In this document: piece after piece, positions 19,534 to 28,722 of the stretch | Numbering within the stretch: the stretch's first letter is position 1 | Layout of the letters: every line of letters begins with the position of its first letter | Source of the DNA: Acinetobacter sp. ANC 4178 | GTDB lineage: Bacteria; Pseudomonadota; Gammaproteobacteria; Pseudomonadales; Moraxellaceae | Assembly: GCF_004331175.1 (NCBI RefSeq) | Contig: NZ_SJOD01000001.1 | Span: forward strand, 620,001-684,000 | Direction of reading: 5' to 3' | DNA length: 64,000 bases | The notes under the pieces: generated by a model | The model's database searches: none | What the model saw: only the letters and a program-made list of their open reading frames with translations | Told to the model about the DNA's origin: nothing | Translations under genes and position numbers: made by a program

Positions 19534-20409
19534 ATGAAAATTTTAGATGGTGGCTTTGGTCGTGAACTAGCGCGCAGAGGTGCTCCTTTTAGACAACCTG
19601 AATGGTCAGCATTGGCTTTAACTGAAGCCCCTGAAATCGTTAAAGAGGTTCATTTAGATTTTATCCGTGCTGGCGCTGAAGTTATTACAACTAATAACTA
19701 CGCAGTCGTTCCATTTCATATCGGTCAAGAACGCTTTGATACTGAAGTGAAAGATTTAGTTCACATTGCAGTTATGCAGGCAAAACAAGCCGTTGAGGAA
19801 AGTGGGAAAAAGGTTTTAATCGCAGGATGTTTACCCCCTTTATTTGGCTCATATCGTGCTGATTTATTTCAGGAGAATGAAGCTGAAAAACTCGCAAAGC
19901 CTATCATTGAGACACTTGCACCACATGTGGACTTTTGGTTAGCTGAAACACAATCTTGCTTAAAAGAAGTGGAAACTGTGCATGCGTTGTTACCGAAAGA
20001 TCAACGTGATTTCTGGGTCTCATTTACATTGCAAGATGAAATAAAACTTGAGCAGCCATTATTAAGATCGGGTGAGAGTATTCATCAGGCTGCGGAGATG
20101 ATTATACGTCTTGGTGCCAAAGCTGTACTATTTAACTGTTGCCAGCCAGAAGTGATTCACAAAGCAATCATTACGATCAAAAGTTTGTTACCAGAAGACA
20201 TTGAAATTGGTGCTTATGCCAATGCGTTTCCTCCGCAAAACAGCGAAGCAACTGCAAATGATGGTTTAGATGAGGTTCGTGCCGATTTAAATCCAGCATT
20301 GTATTTAAAGTTTGCACAAGAATGGAAAGAAGCGGGTGCAACACTACTTGGGGGTTGTTGTGGTATTGGCCCAGAACATATTTCTGAACTTTCAAAATTC
20401 TTTAAGTAG
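19534..20409 (+). CDS. Homocysteine S-methyltransferase family protein
   Basis: This 291-aa protein has a betaine-homocysteine/S-methylmethionine methyltransferase fold. Zinc ligands are visible as the cysteine pair in FNCCQPE (about residue 206) and the C-terminal LGGCCGIGPEH. DGGFGRELARRGAP at the N-terminus is the usual start of MmuM-like enzymes. It would transfer a methyl group from S-methylmethionine or a similar donor to homocysteine. It is followed 12 bases later by an amino acid permease, an arrangement like mmuM-mmuP, although the permease is of another APC branch. No strong ribosome-binding site precedes the ATG. Confidence 0.85.
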   Translation: MKILDGGFGRELARRGAPFRQPEWSALALTEAPEIVKEVHLDFIRAGAEVITTNNYAVVPFHIGQERFDTEVKDLVHIAVMQAKQAVEESGKKVLIAGCLPPLFGSYRADLFQENEAEKLAKPIIETLAPHVDFWLAETQSCLKEVETVHALLPKDQRDFWVSFTLQDEIKLEQPLLRSGESIHQAAEMIIRLGAKAVLFNCCQPEVIHKAIITIKSLLPEDIEIGAYANAFPPQNSEATANDGLDEVRADLNPALYLKFAQEWKEAGATLLGGCCGIGPEHISELSKFFK

Positions 20410-20421
20410 TAAATATTTTTC

Positions 20422-21750
20422 ATGTCTACATCTAAAATTGGCTTACTGTCCCTAACAGCCCTTGTTTTCAGTTCAATGGTGGGTTCGGGGGTATTTAGTT
20501 TGCCTCAAAATATGGCACTGGTTGCCAATGGTCAAGCATTACTCATGGCTTGGCTTATTACGGGTATTGGAATTCTTTTTCTCGCATTTGCATTGCTCTA
20601 TCTAACGCGACAACGACCAGACTTAGATGGCGGAATCTATAATTATGCACGTGAAGGTTTCGGGGAACTTATCGGTTTTTGCTCGGCTTGGGGATATTGG
20701 CTGTGCACCACGATTGGTATTGTTGGTTATGTCGTTATTGCTTTCTCTGGCGTCGGCATGTTTACCGATAGGCCCGATCATGTCTATTTTGGCGAAGGTA
20801 ACACGATTTATGCACTTATTGGCTCTTCAATATTTGTATGGATCATTCATTGGCTCGTTAGCCGAGGGATTAAAGAAGCATCCGTAGTCAATTTAATTGC
20901 GACCATCGCGAAAATTGTTCCGATTGTAATCTTCATCGTCTTTACTTTCATCGCATTTAAACTTGACCTTTTCAAATTCAATTACTTTGATTTTTCTTTA
21001 CAAATGCCTGTGTGGGAACAAGTCAAAAATCTGATGTTAATTACACTTTGGGTTTTTACAGGTATTGAAGGAGCTGTTGTTTTATCTTCTCGTGCCAAAA
21101 ATAGAAATGATATTGGGCGTGCTACTGTACTCGGTGTTTTGTTGGCACTGACTTTCTACGTTATGGTGACTGTACTGTCCTATGGTGTGGCAAATCGTGC
21201 TGATATAGCCAATATGCATAATCCTTCAATGGCCACTATTTTAGAGCAATTGATTGGGCTACCTGGAACCATCATTATTACCTTAGGATTGATTATTTCT
21301 GTCAGTTCGTCTTATCTAAGCTGGACACTTTTTGCCACAGAAATCCCCTTTCTTGCAGCAAAAAATAACGCGTTCCCACAGATTTTTTTGAAAACGAATC
21401 AGAATAATGTACCCATTGCATCATTATGGTTAACTTCTCTTGTCGTGCAAATTGCATTAATCGCAGTTTATTTTTTCAATAAAAACTATACGCAGTTATT
21501 GTTAATTTCTTCTGTCATGATTTTGCTTCCCTACTTTTTAGTATCCGCTTTTTATTTCAAAGAATCGTGGAAAAACAAACGAACTAAACATATCGTGATT
21601 GCAACCGTCGCTGTAATCTATGCCTCTTGGTTACTTTACGCAGCAGGCCTTTCACTCCTTTTACTTTCTGTCTGCTTATATTTTGTTGGATTATCAATAT
21701 TCTTTTATAGCAGATTTTCAAATAAATCCAAGGTTTACAGTCCCTTGTAA
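20422..21750 (+). CDS. APC-family basic amino acid antiporter/permease (ArcD/YdgI-like)
   Basis: This is a 442-aa inner-membrane transporter with about 12 helices. The motif GSGVFSLPQNMA in TM1 and the later LWVFTGIEGAVVLSSRAKN are those of arginine-ornithine and related antiporters. The gene starts 12 bases after the methyltransferase stop, so the two are one transcription unit. Because of that pairing the substrate may be S-methylmethionine, methionine or another amino acid used by the methyltransferase, despite the family's preference for basic amino acids. A strong terminator follows. Confidence 0.85.
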   Translation: MSTSKIGLLSLTALVFSSMVGSGVFSLPQNMALVANGQALLMAWLITGIGILFLAFALLYLTRQRPDLDGGIYNYAREGFGELIGFCSAWGYWLCTTIGIVGYVVIAFSGVGMFTDRPDHVYFGEGNTIYALIGSSIFVWIIHWLVSRGIKEASVVNLIATIAKIVPIVIFIVFTFIAFKLDLFKFNYFDFSLQMPVWEQVKNLMLITLWVFTGIEGAVVLSSRAKNRNDIGRATVLGVLLALTFYVMVTVLSYGVANRADIANMHNPSMATILEQLIGLPGTIIITLGLIISVSSSYLSWTLFATEIPFLAAKNNAFPQIFLKTNQNNVPIASLWLTSLVVQIALIAVYFFNKNYTQLLLISSVMILLPYFLVSAFYFKESWKNKRTKHIVIATVAVIYASWLLYAAGLSLLLLSVCLYFVGLSIFFYSRFSNKSKVYSPL

Positions 21751-21756
21751 ATCTTT

Positions 21757-21790
21757 AATTAGGATGACTTATGGTCATCCTAATTTTTTT
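21757..21790 (+). terminator. Rho-independent terminator after the permease
   Basis: AATTAGGATGAC (21757-21768) pairs with GTCATCCTAATT (21774-21785) across a 5-base loop and is followed by TTTTT. It lies 6 bases after the stop codon. Confidence 0.9.
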
Positions 21791-22131
21791 AAAACACCTA
21801 ACTACTTTCAATTTTACATAAAAGCAAACTGATTCAATCCCAACATCTTGGAATTGCTCTCAATATTAATTTTAACTTCAATTTTGGCAAACATTGTGGC
21901 TTGCTGCACCAATCTTCAAAAACTGAACATTTCCTCAAGCGGTCTAAATTTAAATGACAACTGGAGATAAGGTCTGGCGAATGCAGTAAATTTAGTCAGG
22001 GCGACAATTCTCGCATGCACTTTGTTAAATTGAAAAAAGCTTTACTAACAATCAATATCCTGTTTGAACGAGTGATTTTAATCAGCACAGGACTACTTAA
22101 GCTCACCCACCTGACTAAACCATTAAATCAT
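21791..22131. other. Intergenic region between convergent units
   Basis: I see no gene, clear hairpin or IS end in these 341 bases between the permease terminator and the marR stop codon. No terminator for the minus-strand operon could be identified. Confidence 0.5.
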
Positions 22132-22569
22132 TCAGACCATTAATTCGTTCTTAATTTTTTTACAGACTTTTAAAGTTGAATCCACTTCGCTTTCATTCAG
22201 ATTGAGTTTGCACTGAGTATCTTGGAAGATTTTCGCAACAGGATCTTTTAAATTCTGACCAGATTCAGTTAATGAAATATATTTTCGACGACGGTCGAGC
22301 ATGTCCACTGATACAACAACAAAACCCGCTTTTTCAAGTCGTTTGATGATTGGGGTGAGTGAACCAAGATCAAACAAAGTTTGCTCACTCAATTCGCTAG
22401 ATGACAAGTGATTTTGATTCCAAAGAGCCGCCAATACCAGAAGTTGAGGATAGGTTATTCCAAGTTCAGCTAATGGTTTAGTGTAGTTTCGCATCATAGC
22501 ATTCGTCGTCGAATACAGTGTAAAACAGAGCATTTTGTCAAAATTAAATGTATCTAGCATCGAACTCAT
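22132..22569 (-). CDS. MarR-family regulator, OhrR-like
   Basis: This 145-aa winged-helix regulator begins with FDKMLCFTLYSTTNAMMRNY. That resembles the OhrR subgroup, where the cysteine in LCFxLY (here Cys15) is the peroxide-sensing residue. The recognition helix lies in LTPIIKRLEKAGFV, and the wing DRRRKYISLTESG is typical. It is the last gene of the six-gene minus-strand operon, 19 bases after hemE, with AGGA upstream of the ATG. A role as redox- or ligand-responsive repressor of its own operon is the simplest inference. No ohr peroxiredoxin gene is adjacent. Confidence 0.85.
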   Translation of the reverse strand: MSSMLDTFNFDKMLCFTLYSTTNAMMRNYTKPLAELGITYPQLLVLAALWNQNHLSSSELSEQTLFDLGSLTPIIKRLEKAGFVVVSVDMLDRRRKYISLTESGQNLKDPVAKIFQDTQCKLNLNESEVDSTLKVCKKIKNELMV

Positions 22570-22588
22570 CTGTTATGTCCTGAAAAAA

Positions 22589-23653
22589 TTAAAAACGATG
22601 AACAGCCTCAATTAACACGGACACCGAATCTGGGTTTGTTTCCTTCGAAATTCCATGCCCCAAGTTAAACACAAAACCTGTATCATCTTTTTGCTTTCCG
22701 TAAAAAGATGTCATGACTTTATTCACTTCGTTTTGAATTACAGAATCAGAGGCAAGTAATACTGCGGGGTCGAGATTACCCTGTAAGGTAACTTTAGAAC
22801 CTACTCGCTGACGTGCTAAATCCAGATCAGTCATCCAGTCGAGTCCTAAAGCATTTGCCCCACATCGTGCCATTTCTTCAAGCCATTGACCACCTCCTTT
22901 TGTAAAGACAATTGAAGGAACAGAACGCTCACCTAACTGGTTTTTTAAACTATCTAAAATAAAGGTAATGTATCTGAGGGAAAATTCTTGATAAGCAGCT
23001 CGACTTAACATCCCACCCCATGTATCAAAAATCATGATGGCCTGTGCGCCAGCCTCCACCTGACATTTAAGATGCTGTACAACAGCTTTGGCATTTTTTT
23101 CTAATAATTGATGCAAGATTTTCGGGTTGCTATAAAGCATACTTTTTATCGTTATAAAATCTTTTGAACCCTGTCCCTCGACCATATAACAGGCCAATGT
23201 CCACGGACTTCCAGAAAAACCAATCAGTGGAACTTGACCATTGAGCTCATGACGACATTGGCTGACTGTCTGATAGACGTAAGATAAAGATTCTTGGGAA
23301 GGAATCTGTAAATTATTGATCTCTTGTTCAGAACGTATAGGGTTTTTAAATTTAGGTCCATGATTTTCTTCAAAATATAAACCTAAGCCCATTGCATCAG
23401 GAATAGTCAAAATATCAGAAAATACAATTGCTGCATCTAAATCATAACGTCGGATTGGCTGCAAAGTTACTTCAGTTGCATAGTCAGGTGTTTTCATTAG
23501 GTTAATGAAATTTCCTGCCATTTTACGCACGGCTCGATATTCAGGAAGATAGCGACCCGCTTGGCGCATCATCCAGATTGGCGTTCGATCTACGGGTTGT
23601 TTCTGTAATGCTCGAATAAAGTTAGTATTTTTAAGTGGTGCAAAGTTTGTCAT
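22589..23653 (-). CDS. hemE: Uroporphyrinogen III decarboxylase
   Basis: This is a 354-aa genuine Hem[32 protein letters not shown] (catalytic Asp), [16 protein letters not shown] (Tyr), [11 protein letters not shown] and the C-terminal NLGHGI (His) are all intact. The enzyme removes four carboxyl groups from uroporphyrinogen III to give coproporphyrinogen III in heme synthesis. What is odd is its place: it is fifth in an operon with a carrier-linked decarboxylase, ligase, hydrolase and rpe, and has no heme-pathway neighbours. It may be a second, divergent copy, but the rest of the genome is not visible. All key residues are kept, so it should be active. Confidence 0.93.
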   Translation of the reverse strand: MTNFAPLKNTNFIRALQKQPVDRTPIWMMRQAGRYLPEYRAVRKMAGNFINLMKTPDYATEVTLQPIRRYDLDAAIVFSDILTIPDAMGLGLYFEENHGPKFKNPIRSEQEINNLQIPSQESLSYVYQTVSQCRHELNGQVPLIGFSGSPWTLACYMVEGQGSKDFITIKSMLYSNPKILHQLLEKNAKAVVQHLKCQVEAGAQAIMIFDTWGGMLSRAAYQEFSLRYITFILDSLKNQLGERSVPSIVFTKGGGQWLEEMARCGANALGLDWMTDLDLARQRVGSKVTLQGNLDPAVLLASDSVIQNEVNKVMTSFYGKQKDDTGFVFNLGHGISKETNPDSVSVLIEAVHRF

Positions 23654-23680
23654 TTGAGACTCAATTATATAGATGGGGAT

Positions 23681-24358
23681 TTAGCTAATTCGATGATGAT
23701 TTGCAGCATTTTTCATTTCTGAAATAGCTTCTTGATAATTAGAAGTATTGAAAATCGCCGTTCCAGCTACGAATGTATCTGCGCCCCATTTAGCAATTTC
23801 AGCGATATTGCCCGCATTCACGCCACCATCCACTTCAAGACGAATATTTCGACCACTTGAATCGATTAACTTTCGTGCCTCAGCAATTTTAGGAAGAACA
23901 GCAGGTATAAATTTTTGTCCGCCAAATCCTGGATTTACCGACATAATGAGCATTAAATCGATGTTATCCATAAGGTACTTGCATGAATCAAGCGAAGTGG
24001 CTGGATTGAACACCAAACCAGCTTTGCATCCTAGGTCTTTAATGAGCTGAATTGAACGATCTAAATGAATAGTGGCATCAGGGTGAATAGAAATATAGTT
24101 TGCACCCGCTTTTGCAAAATCAACGATCAAGGAATCCACGGGTGAAGCCATCAGATGTACATCTATCGGTGCTTGAATTCCTTCAGATCTAAGTGCCGAA
24201 CAAACTTGGGCCCCCATGGTTAAGTTGGGAACATAGTGATTGTCCATAATATCAAGGTGAATCATATCTGCACCAGAATCTAATACAGACTTCACTTCTT
24301 CGCCTAAACGGGCGAAATTTGCGGCTAGAATTGAGGGAGCAATCCAAATGTCATTCAT
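23681..24358 (-). CDS. rpe: Ribulose-phosphate 3-epimerase
   Basis: This 225-aa TIM barrel interconverts ribulose 5-phosphate and xylulose 5-phosphate. Metal ligands and catalytic residues appear in [33 protein letters not shown] and LEVDGGVN. The phosphate-binding end [11 protein letters not shown] is complete. The N-terminal motif reads [10 protein letters not shown] where many homologues have SILSADFARL; this variant occurs in the family. It lies 27 bases upstream of hemE and 28 downstream of the hydrolase, all one operon. Its link to the other products is unclear: it may be a paralogue recruited to supply or adjust a pentose phosphate. Confidence 0.93.
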   Translation of the reverse strand: MNDIWIAPSILAANFARLGEEVKSVLDSGADMIHLDIMDNHYVPNLTMGAQVCSALRSEGIQAPIDVHLMASPVDSLIVDFAKAGANYISIHPDATIHLDRSIQLIKDLGCKAGLVFNPATSLDSCKYLMDNIDLMLIMSVNPGFGGQKFIPAVLPKIAEARKLIDSSGRNIRLEVDGGVNAGNIAEIAKWGADTFVAGTAIFNTSNYQEAISEMKNAANHHRIS

Positions 24359-24386
24359 ATAAAGAGCCTAAATATAAAAATTATTA

Positions 24387-25304
24387 TCAATGATCTGCAA
24401 GAGAGGATTTGATATCCAAAATCATCTCGTGGCTTAAGTTTTCTAAATGTAAGTGATGACCACCTTCGTACCAGCTTACTTTTGCATTGTTTCCTAAATA
24501 CTGTGATTTCGAATGAAATTTATCGCCAACGAATAATCCACCCGTTCCAAGCAGAATAGTCAAAGGACAATCAATTTGGTTTAGAAAGCGACCAGCTTGT
24601 TCATCCGTCAATTGAATTGGTTCAGATATAGTGAGCCGAGAATCATGTCGCCACCGATAGCCTAATTCGACTGCTCGAAGATCACGTTCTGCAAGACGTC
24701 TGGCACTGTCTAAAGAGATAAATCCACCAACTACTTTCTGTCGGGTTTTCACTGCAACCTCCACACTTGAAAACTGAGGTTGATTCTTTTCTGAAAAACC
24801 GTTGAGTTTGGTCAAATGTGCCATTTCAGACAGTCGAAGTGATGTTTTCAAATGCCGCACGACATCTTCAGCCGAGACGGTAAAAGGAGCTCCCATACCA
24901 TCAATGAAAACTATGCGATTTATTCCTTTACTAATGGCATTTAAAATTGATGCAACGCCGGTACCCATCGAGTGGGCCAAAATAGAATAACTGTCCCACC
25001 CCATTTGTCTGACAAAGATAGATAAATCAATTGCATAATCCCATAAGTAATATGCGTGATTTAGTTTTCTATGATCTGATTTGCCGTGTCCAGCAAGGTC
25101 TGGAGCCACAACATAGTAGTGATCTAAGTAGGGAGCTATTCGTGAGAATGATGCACAATTGTCCAACCACCCATGTATTGCGAGAATTGGGGGATTTTTT
25201 TCATCCCCCCAAGTTCTTACTGCTAAGTCCAAGCCATTCACATTCATCGTGAATTCACGCTCTATAGCAGGTAAAACTTTAGAAGTTAAGCTCATCATAT
25301 TCAT
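24387..25304 (-). CDS. Alpha/beta hydrolase
   Basis: This 305-aa protein has the oxyanion motif HGWLDN (about residues 44-49), the nucleophile elbow AHSMGTG, and a late EGGHHLHLE that supplies the catalytic histidine. It resembles MEST/epoxide-hydrolase-like serine hydrolases. In the operon, next to an AMP-forming ligase and a carrier-fused decarboxylase, a role as thioesterase releasing or editing the carrier-bound product is plausible. Hydrolases also accompany the comparable ligase-decarboxylase pairs of exosortase-A loci. The start is uncertain: ATG 25304 lacks a clear ribosome-binding site, and the in-frame MNVNG 19 codons later is an alternative. Confidence 0.82.
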   Translation of the reverse strand: MNMMSLTSKVLPAIEREFTMNVNGLDLAVRTWGDEKNPPILAIHGWLDNCASFSRIAPYLDHYYVVAPDLAGHGKSDHRKLNHAYYLWDYAIDLSIFVRQMGWDSYSILAHSMGTGVASILNAISKGINRIVFIDGMGAPFTVSAEDVVRHLKTSLRLSEMAHLTKLNGFSEKNQPQFSSVEVAVKTRQKVVGGFISLDSARRLAERDLRAVELGYRWRHDSRLTISEPIQLTDEQAGRFLNQIDCPLTILLGTGGLFVGDKFHSKSQYLGNNAKVSWYEGGHHLHLENLSHEMILDIKSSLADH

Positions 25305-25347
25305 ATCGTTTTCTGTTTAAATTAGGTCTTGAAGAATTAAATAACTT

Positions 25348-26940
25348 TTAAACAGCGACATTTGAGCTTGAAGTTGTTTCGGCAGCCAATTCACTTTCAA
25401 TAATTTGTTTCAAGTGAATTAAATCAAATTTACCGTTTGGAGTACGAGGAAACGAATTCAAGAATCTGATCGTATTGGGAACTTGATGGGGTTCCAAATC
25501 ATTTCTGCATTTTCCCAATAGCTCAAGCTCATTAATATTTTCATTATCAGCTATTTGAATAAAAGCATGTAAGGTCCCACCTAAGTTCTCATCTTCAATG
25601 CCAACGACAGCAGCTGATTCAATGTTAGGTAAACTATAGAAATAATTTTCAATTTCAACAGGGCTAACTTTCATACCACGAGATTTGATAACGTGATCTG
25701 TGCGACCACGGAAGTACAAGTAACCATCTTCATCAATAAGGCCCAAATCGCCAGTATGTAAGACATATTCATTAGGCAAAGGTCCTGGTTTGAGTTTTTC
25801 CTGAGTCGCTTTAGTATCACGCCAGTACCCTGCCATAACAGTTGCTCCGCGTATCACTAGTTCGCCGATTTGGTTTGGCTTATTAATTTTGTTTCCAAGA
25901 GAGTCTACTAACCACATTTCCGTATTTGGAATTGCGATACCAACACTATCAGGTTTATTGTCAATTTGGTCTGGGGGGAGATAGGTGCATCGCTTACACT
26001 CCGTTAGCCCATACATAGAGAAGATTTCTGCGTTCGGAAAGAGTAATTTCATCTGCTGAATGTGATGAGATTTCAGTGCTGCACCAGTGTTTGTTACTAT
26101 TCGGACATCAGGAAAGGTAACGCCCGATCTATGCGAATATTCATAGAGAAGTGATAGCATCGTAGGAACAAATGGAATGACCGTTATCTTATGCTGTTTT
26201 ATTTTTTTAATTAAAAATAACGGCCATGTAAGTTCCTGTTCGAGAAATAACGTTGCACCTTTACTCATAGACATAATCATTTGGTAAAGACCATAGTCAA
26301 ACGATAATGGCAGTGAACAAAGAATATGATCTGATTCTTGATAACCTAGATAAGTATTCAATGAATCTAATGCTGTACACATGTTTCTATGTGTCAGCAT
26401 TACACCTTTGGGTGTTCCAGTTGAGCCAGATGTATAAACAATGGCTGCTAAATCAATCTCGAGAATATTATTATTCAGATATTCTACTTCATTGTAAGAA
26501 GTTGCTAGCTCCCATGAATCTACATCAGGATTCACTACTGAATTGGTAACAACAACACTTTTAAATAGAATACTTTTAGACGCTACAGATACATCTTGAA
26601 ACTTTTGATCATTGGTGATCAAAATTGAAGCCTGAGAATTATCGATAATATAATTTAATTTATCGGCGGTTGTGTCTAAGCCCACATTACATACAACATA
26701 GCCCGCTTTTAGTACACCCCAAAAAGCAATAATAGTTTCTACTTTATTTCCTAAACAAAGTACTACTCTATCACCACGATGAAGACCCTGAGCTTGTAAA
26801 TAGCCACTTAAGCGCGAAGACAACTCATCAATCTTGCCGTAAGAATGGGAGATTCCATTCTCTACAACTGCTACCTTTTCGGCATATTGTCGTGTGATAT
26901 AAGGTAAGGTGTGATGCAGCAAAACATTACACATTTGCAT
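25348..26940 (-). CDS. AMP-forming acyl/amino acid ligase
   Basis: This 530-aa member of the ANL adenylation superfamily shows the P-loop YTSGSTGTPKGVMLTHRN (A3), SMYGLTEC (A5), LHTGDLGLIDEDGYLYFRGR (A7-A8) and PRTPNGKFD with the A10 lysine. It would activate a carboxylic acid or amino acid as the adenylate and load it on a phosphopantetheine thiol. The partner is most likely the carrier domain of the overlapping upstream gene (14-base overlap, with AAGGGG just before ATG). It resembles the AMP-forming ligase associated with exosortase-A loci. The substrate cannot be read here. Confidence 0.88.
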   Translation of the reverse strand: MQMCNVLLHHTLPYITRQYAEKVAVVENGISHSYGKIDELSSRLSGYLQAQGLHRGDRVVLCLGNKVETIIAFWGVLKAGYVVCNVGLDTTADKLNYIIDNSQASILITNDQKFQDVSVASKSILFKSVVVTNSVVNPDVDSWELATSYNEVEYLNNNILEIDLAAIVYTSGSTGTPKGVMLTHRNMCTALDSLNTYLGYQESDHILCSLPLSFDYGLYQMIMSMSKGATLFLEQELTWPLFLIKKIKQHKITVIPFVPTMLSLLYEYSHRSGVTFPDVRIVTNTGAALKSHHIQQMKLLFPNAEIFSMYGLTECKRCTYLPPDQIDNKPDSVGIAIPNTEMWLVDSLGNKINKPNQIGELVIRGATVMAGYWRDTKATQEKLKPGPLPNEYVLHTGDLGLIDEDGYLYFRGRTDHVIKSRGMKVSPVEIENYFYSLPNIESAAVVGIEDENLGGTLHAFIQIADNENINELELLGKCRNDLEPHQVPNTIRFLNSFPRTPNGKFDLIHLKQIIESELAAETTSSSNVAV

Positions 26941-28528
26941 GACACTGCCCCTTCATCTCAACTTGATTAAAGCGGTTTTTTTCAGCTTCGATATAAGATG
27001 CAAGTGTTTCAATTGTATTGAAATGCTTAGGTTCTATCGTTTCTGGATTAACAAAGAAATGTTCGATTTGATCTTCTAAAGCAACCAATACTTCTACAGA
27101 AGAAAGTGAATCAATTCCCAAATCATCACGAAGATGAGAGTTCGCAAGAATAGTTTTGTCTTGAGGTAATTTTAGAATTTTACTAACAATAGTGGCAACG
27201 ATACGCTGTGTGTCATCTGTAATGACTTCATTATGCTTTTCTTCAGTAATGACTTTGTTTTGTCCTAGCAGTTGCTCTAATGAAATATCGGTGTGCATCG
27301 AAATAATATCTTCGACCGTATCTCTATAACGTACTAAATTTAGATTTCCATTTGAGTACAGAACTTCTGCTGGATAGCCATGACCGTGAAATAATGTTGG
27401 GGAAGCCGTAGCCCCATAAGCACCAGATGATAAGACTGCAAGAAGATCGCCAGATTTTAATTTTTCAAGTTTTATATCTTTTGCTAATAAGTCGTCAGGA
27501 TTACATAATGGTCCAGAAACATGGTAGGTTTCAATTTCATCTGATTTTTGATCAGTAACTTTAATAATCTCAAAATTTCGTTTTAAAACCTGACCAGAAC
27601 CTACAGCTGCTGAATGGCAGTTTGTTCCACCATCGGTTACGGCAAAATTTTTGCCATGGTTTTGCTTGATATTATCAACAGTTACTAACAGAGCAGCACT
27701 TTTACCAGCAATGAAACGTCCTGACTCCATAATGATGCGAGTTTTAGGATGTTTCTTGTGAAAGTTATTGAATAAAGGATGTAATAATCTTGTTAATTCT
27801 TTGATGTCTAGATCTTTTTCATTTTCATAATACTTAATACCCAGACCACCACCAACATCAACCATTGTCAGGTCTAATCCATAGAGACGTGAAATAGTTT
27901 CAAATAGCTCCAAAACATATTTTGAGTTGTCGTAGATAGACTGTGCATCTAAAATTTTTGTTCCATTATAAACATGGAGTCCTTTTAGATGAATGTTAGG
28001 CAGTTTTGCGTAACTCCCCATTTTTTTTATGGCCGTTTCTTCTTCAATACCAAAATGTGTTGGTCTGCCCCCCATTTTCCATGGAGAACCAGATGCTGAG
28101 AAATTCGGGTTAATACGTATTGCTACTGGTGCTAAAACCCCCATTTTTGTAGCTAAATCTGATAATTTTTCGAGTTCTTCTTCAGATTCAACAACAATAG
28201 CAAAAATATTTAATTCTAAAGCGCGTCTATGTTCTTCTTCTTTTTTCATTGGTCCCAAGAAAATTATATTTTGAGGGTTCACACCTGCTTTTATCGCAAT
28301 TTCTAGTTCAGTTAAAGAACATACTTCGGTGTTCCCACCGTAAGACTTAATTAATTTAACAACTGATAAGTTAGGATTAACTTTGAGAGCATAAAAAATA
28401 TCAACACATTCTGGTAATGCATTTCTTAGTTCTTGAAAGCTGCTTTTCAACTGGCTTTCATCATAAATATACGTTGGTGTCCCAAAATTTTTCTTTACTT
28501 TCAATAAAGTATCTAGAGATAGATTCAT
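26927..28528 (-). CDS. PLP-dependent decarboxylase (DapDC/ODC fold III) fused to a C-terminal carrier domain
   Basis: Residues 1 to about 410 form an alanine-racemase-fold decarboxylase: FYALKVNPN (PLP Lys49), VDVGGGLGIKY, ESGRFIAGKSA, VSGPLCNPDDLLA and GAYGATASPTLFHG. Residues about 440-520 form an acyl/peptidyl carrier domain with LGIDSLSS, where Ser474 would carry phosphopantetheine. Known decarboxylases of this fold act on diaminopimelate, ornithine, lysine or arginine. Fusion to a carrier suggests that it acts on a carrier-bound amino acid or passes its product in cis to a carrier. I start at ATG 28528 (MNLSLDTLL), where family similarity begins. The frame extends to 28600, into the arms of a palindrome. 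It is the first gene of the operon. Confidence 0.85.
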   Translation of the reverse strand: MNLSLDTLLKVKKNFGTPTYIYDESQLKSSFQELRNALPECVDIFYALKVNPNLSVVKLIKSYGGNTEVCSLTELEIAIKAGVNPQNIIFLGPMKKEEEHRRALELNIFAIVVESEEELEKLSDLATKMGVLAPVAIRINPNFSASGSPWKMGGRPTHFGIEEETAIKKMGSYAKLPNIHLKGLHVYNGTKILDAQSIYDNSKYVLELFETISRLYGLDLTMVDVGGGLGIKYYENEKDLDIKELTRLLHPLFNNFHKKHPKTRIIMESGRFIAGKSAALLVTVDNIKQNHGKNFAVTDGGTNCHSAAVGSGQVLKRNFEIIKVTDQKSDEIETYHVSGPLCNPDDLLAKDIKLEKLKSGDLLAVLSSGAYGATASPTLFHGHGYPAEVLYSNGNLNLVRYRDTVEDIISMHTDISLEQLLGQNKVITEEKHNEVITDDTQRIVATIVSKILKLPQDKTILANSHLRDDLGIDSLSSVEVLVALEDQIEHFFVNPETIEPKHFNTIETLASYIEAEKNRFNQVEMKGQCHANV

Positions 28529-28568
28529 TTCTAAAAATTCCAATAATTTGTACTTATATAATTCGAGC

Positions 28569-28622
28569 ATCATTCTACAAAATAAATACTTTGCGCACAA
28601 AGTATTTATTTTGTAGAATGAT
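28569..28622. repeat. 54-bp near-perfect palindrome at the head of the decarboxylase operon
   Basis: Arms of 25 bases (28569-28593 and 28598-28622) are exact reverse complements, separated by CGCA; one further base pair is possible inside the loop. It lies 40 bases upstream of the preferred start of the decarboxylase gene. No T-tract follows in either direction, so it is not an ordinary terminator. It could be a large 5'-UTR hairpin, an operator for a dimer or tetramer, or a mobile-element remnant. Confidence 0.9.
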
Positions 28623-28722
28623 AACTATTAAGAATTAATGATAAATAATTTGAATACTATCTCAGCTAAATTTATTAAAAAATTTAATTATTTCAAATAA
28701 TAAAAACATTTAACACTTTAGA

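Noticed and set aside
28569..28622. Protelomerase (telomere-resolution) site
   Set aside because: Length and symmetry are similar, but no protelomerase gene is present and the locus is chromosomal, with normal neighbours; an operon-leader palindrome is a simpler reading.
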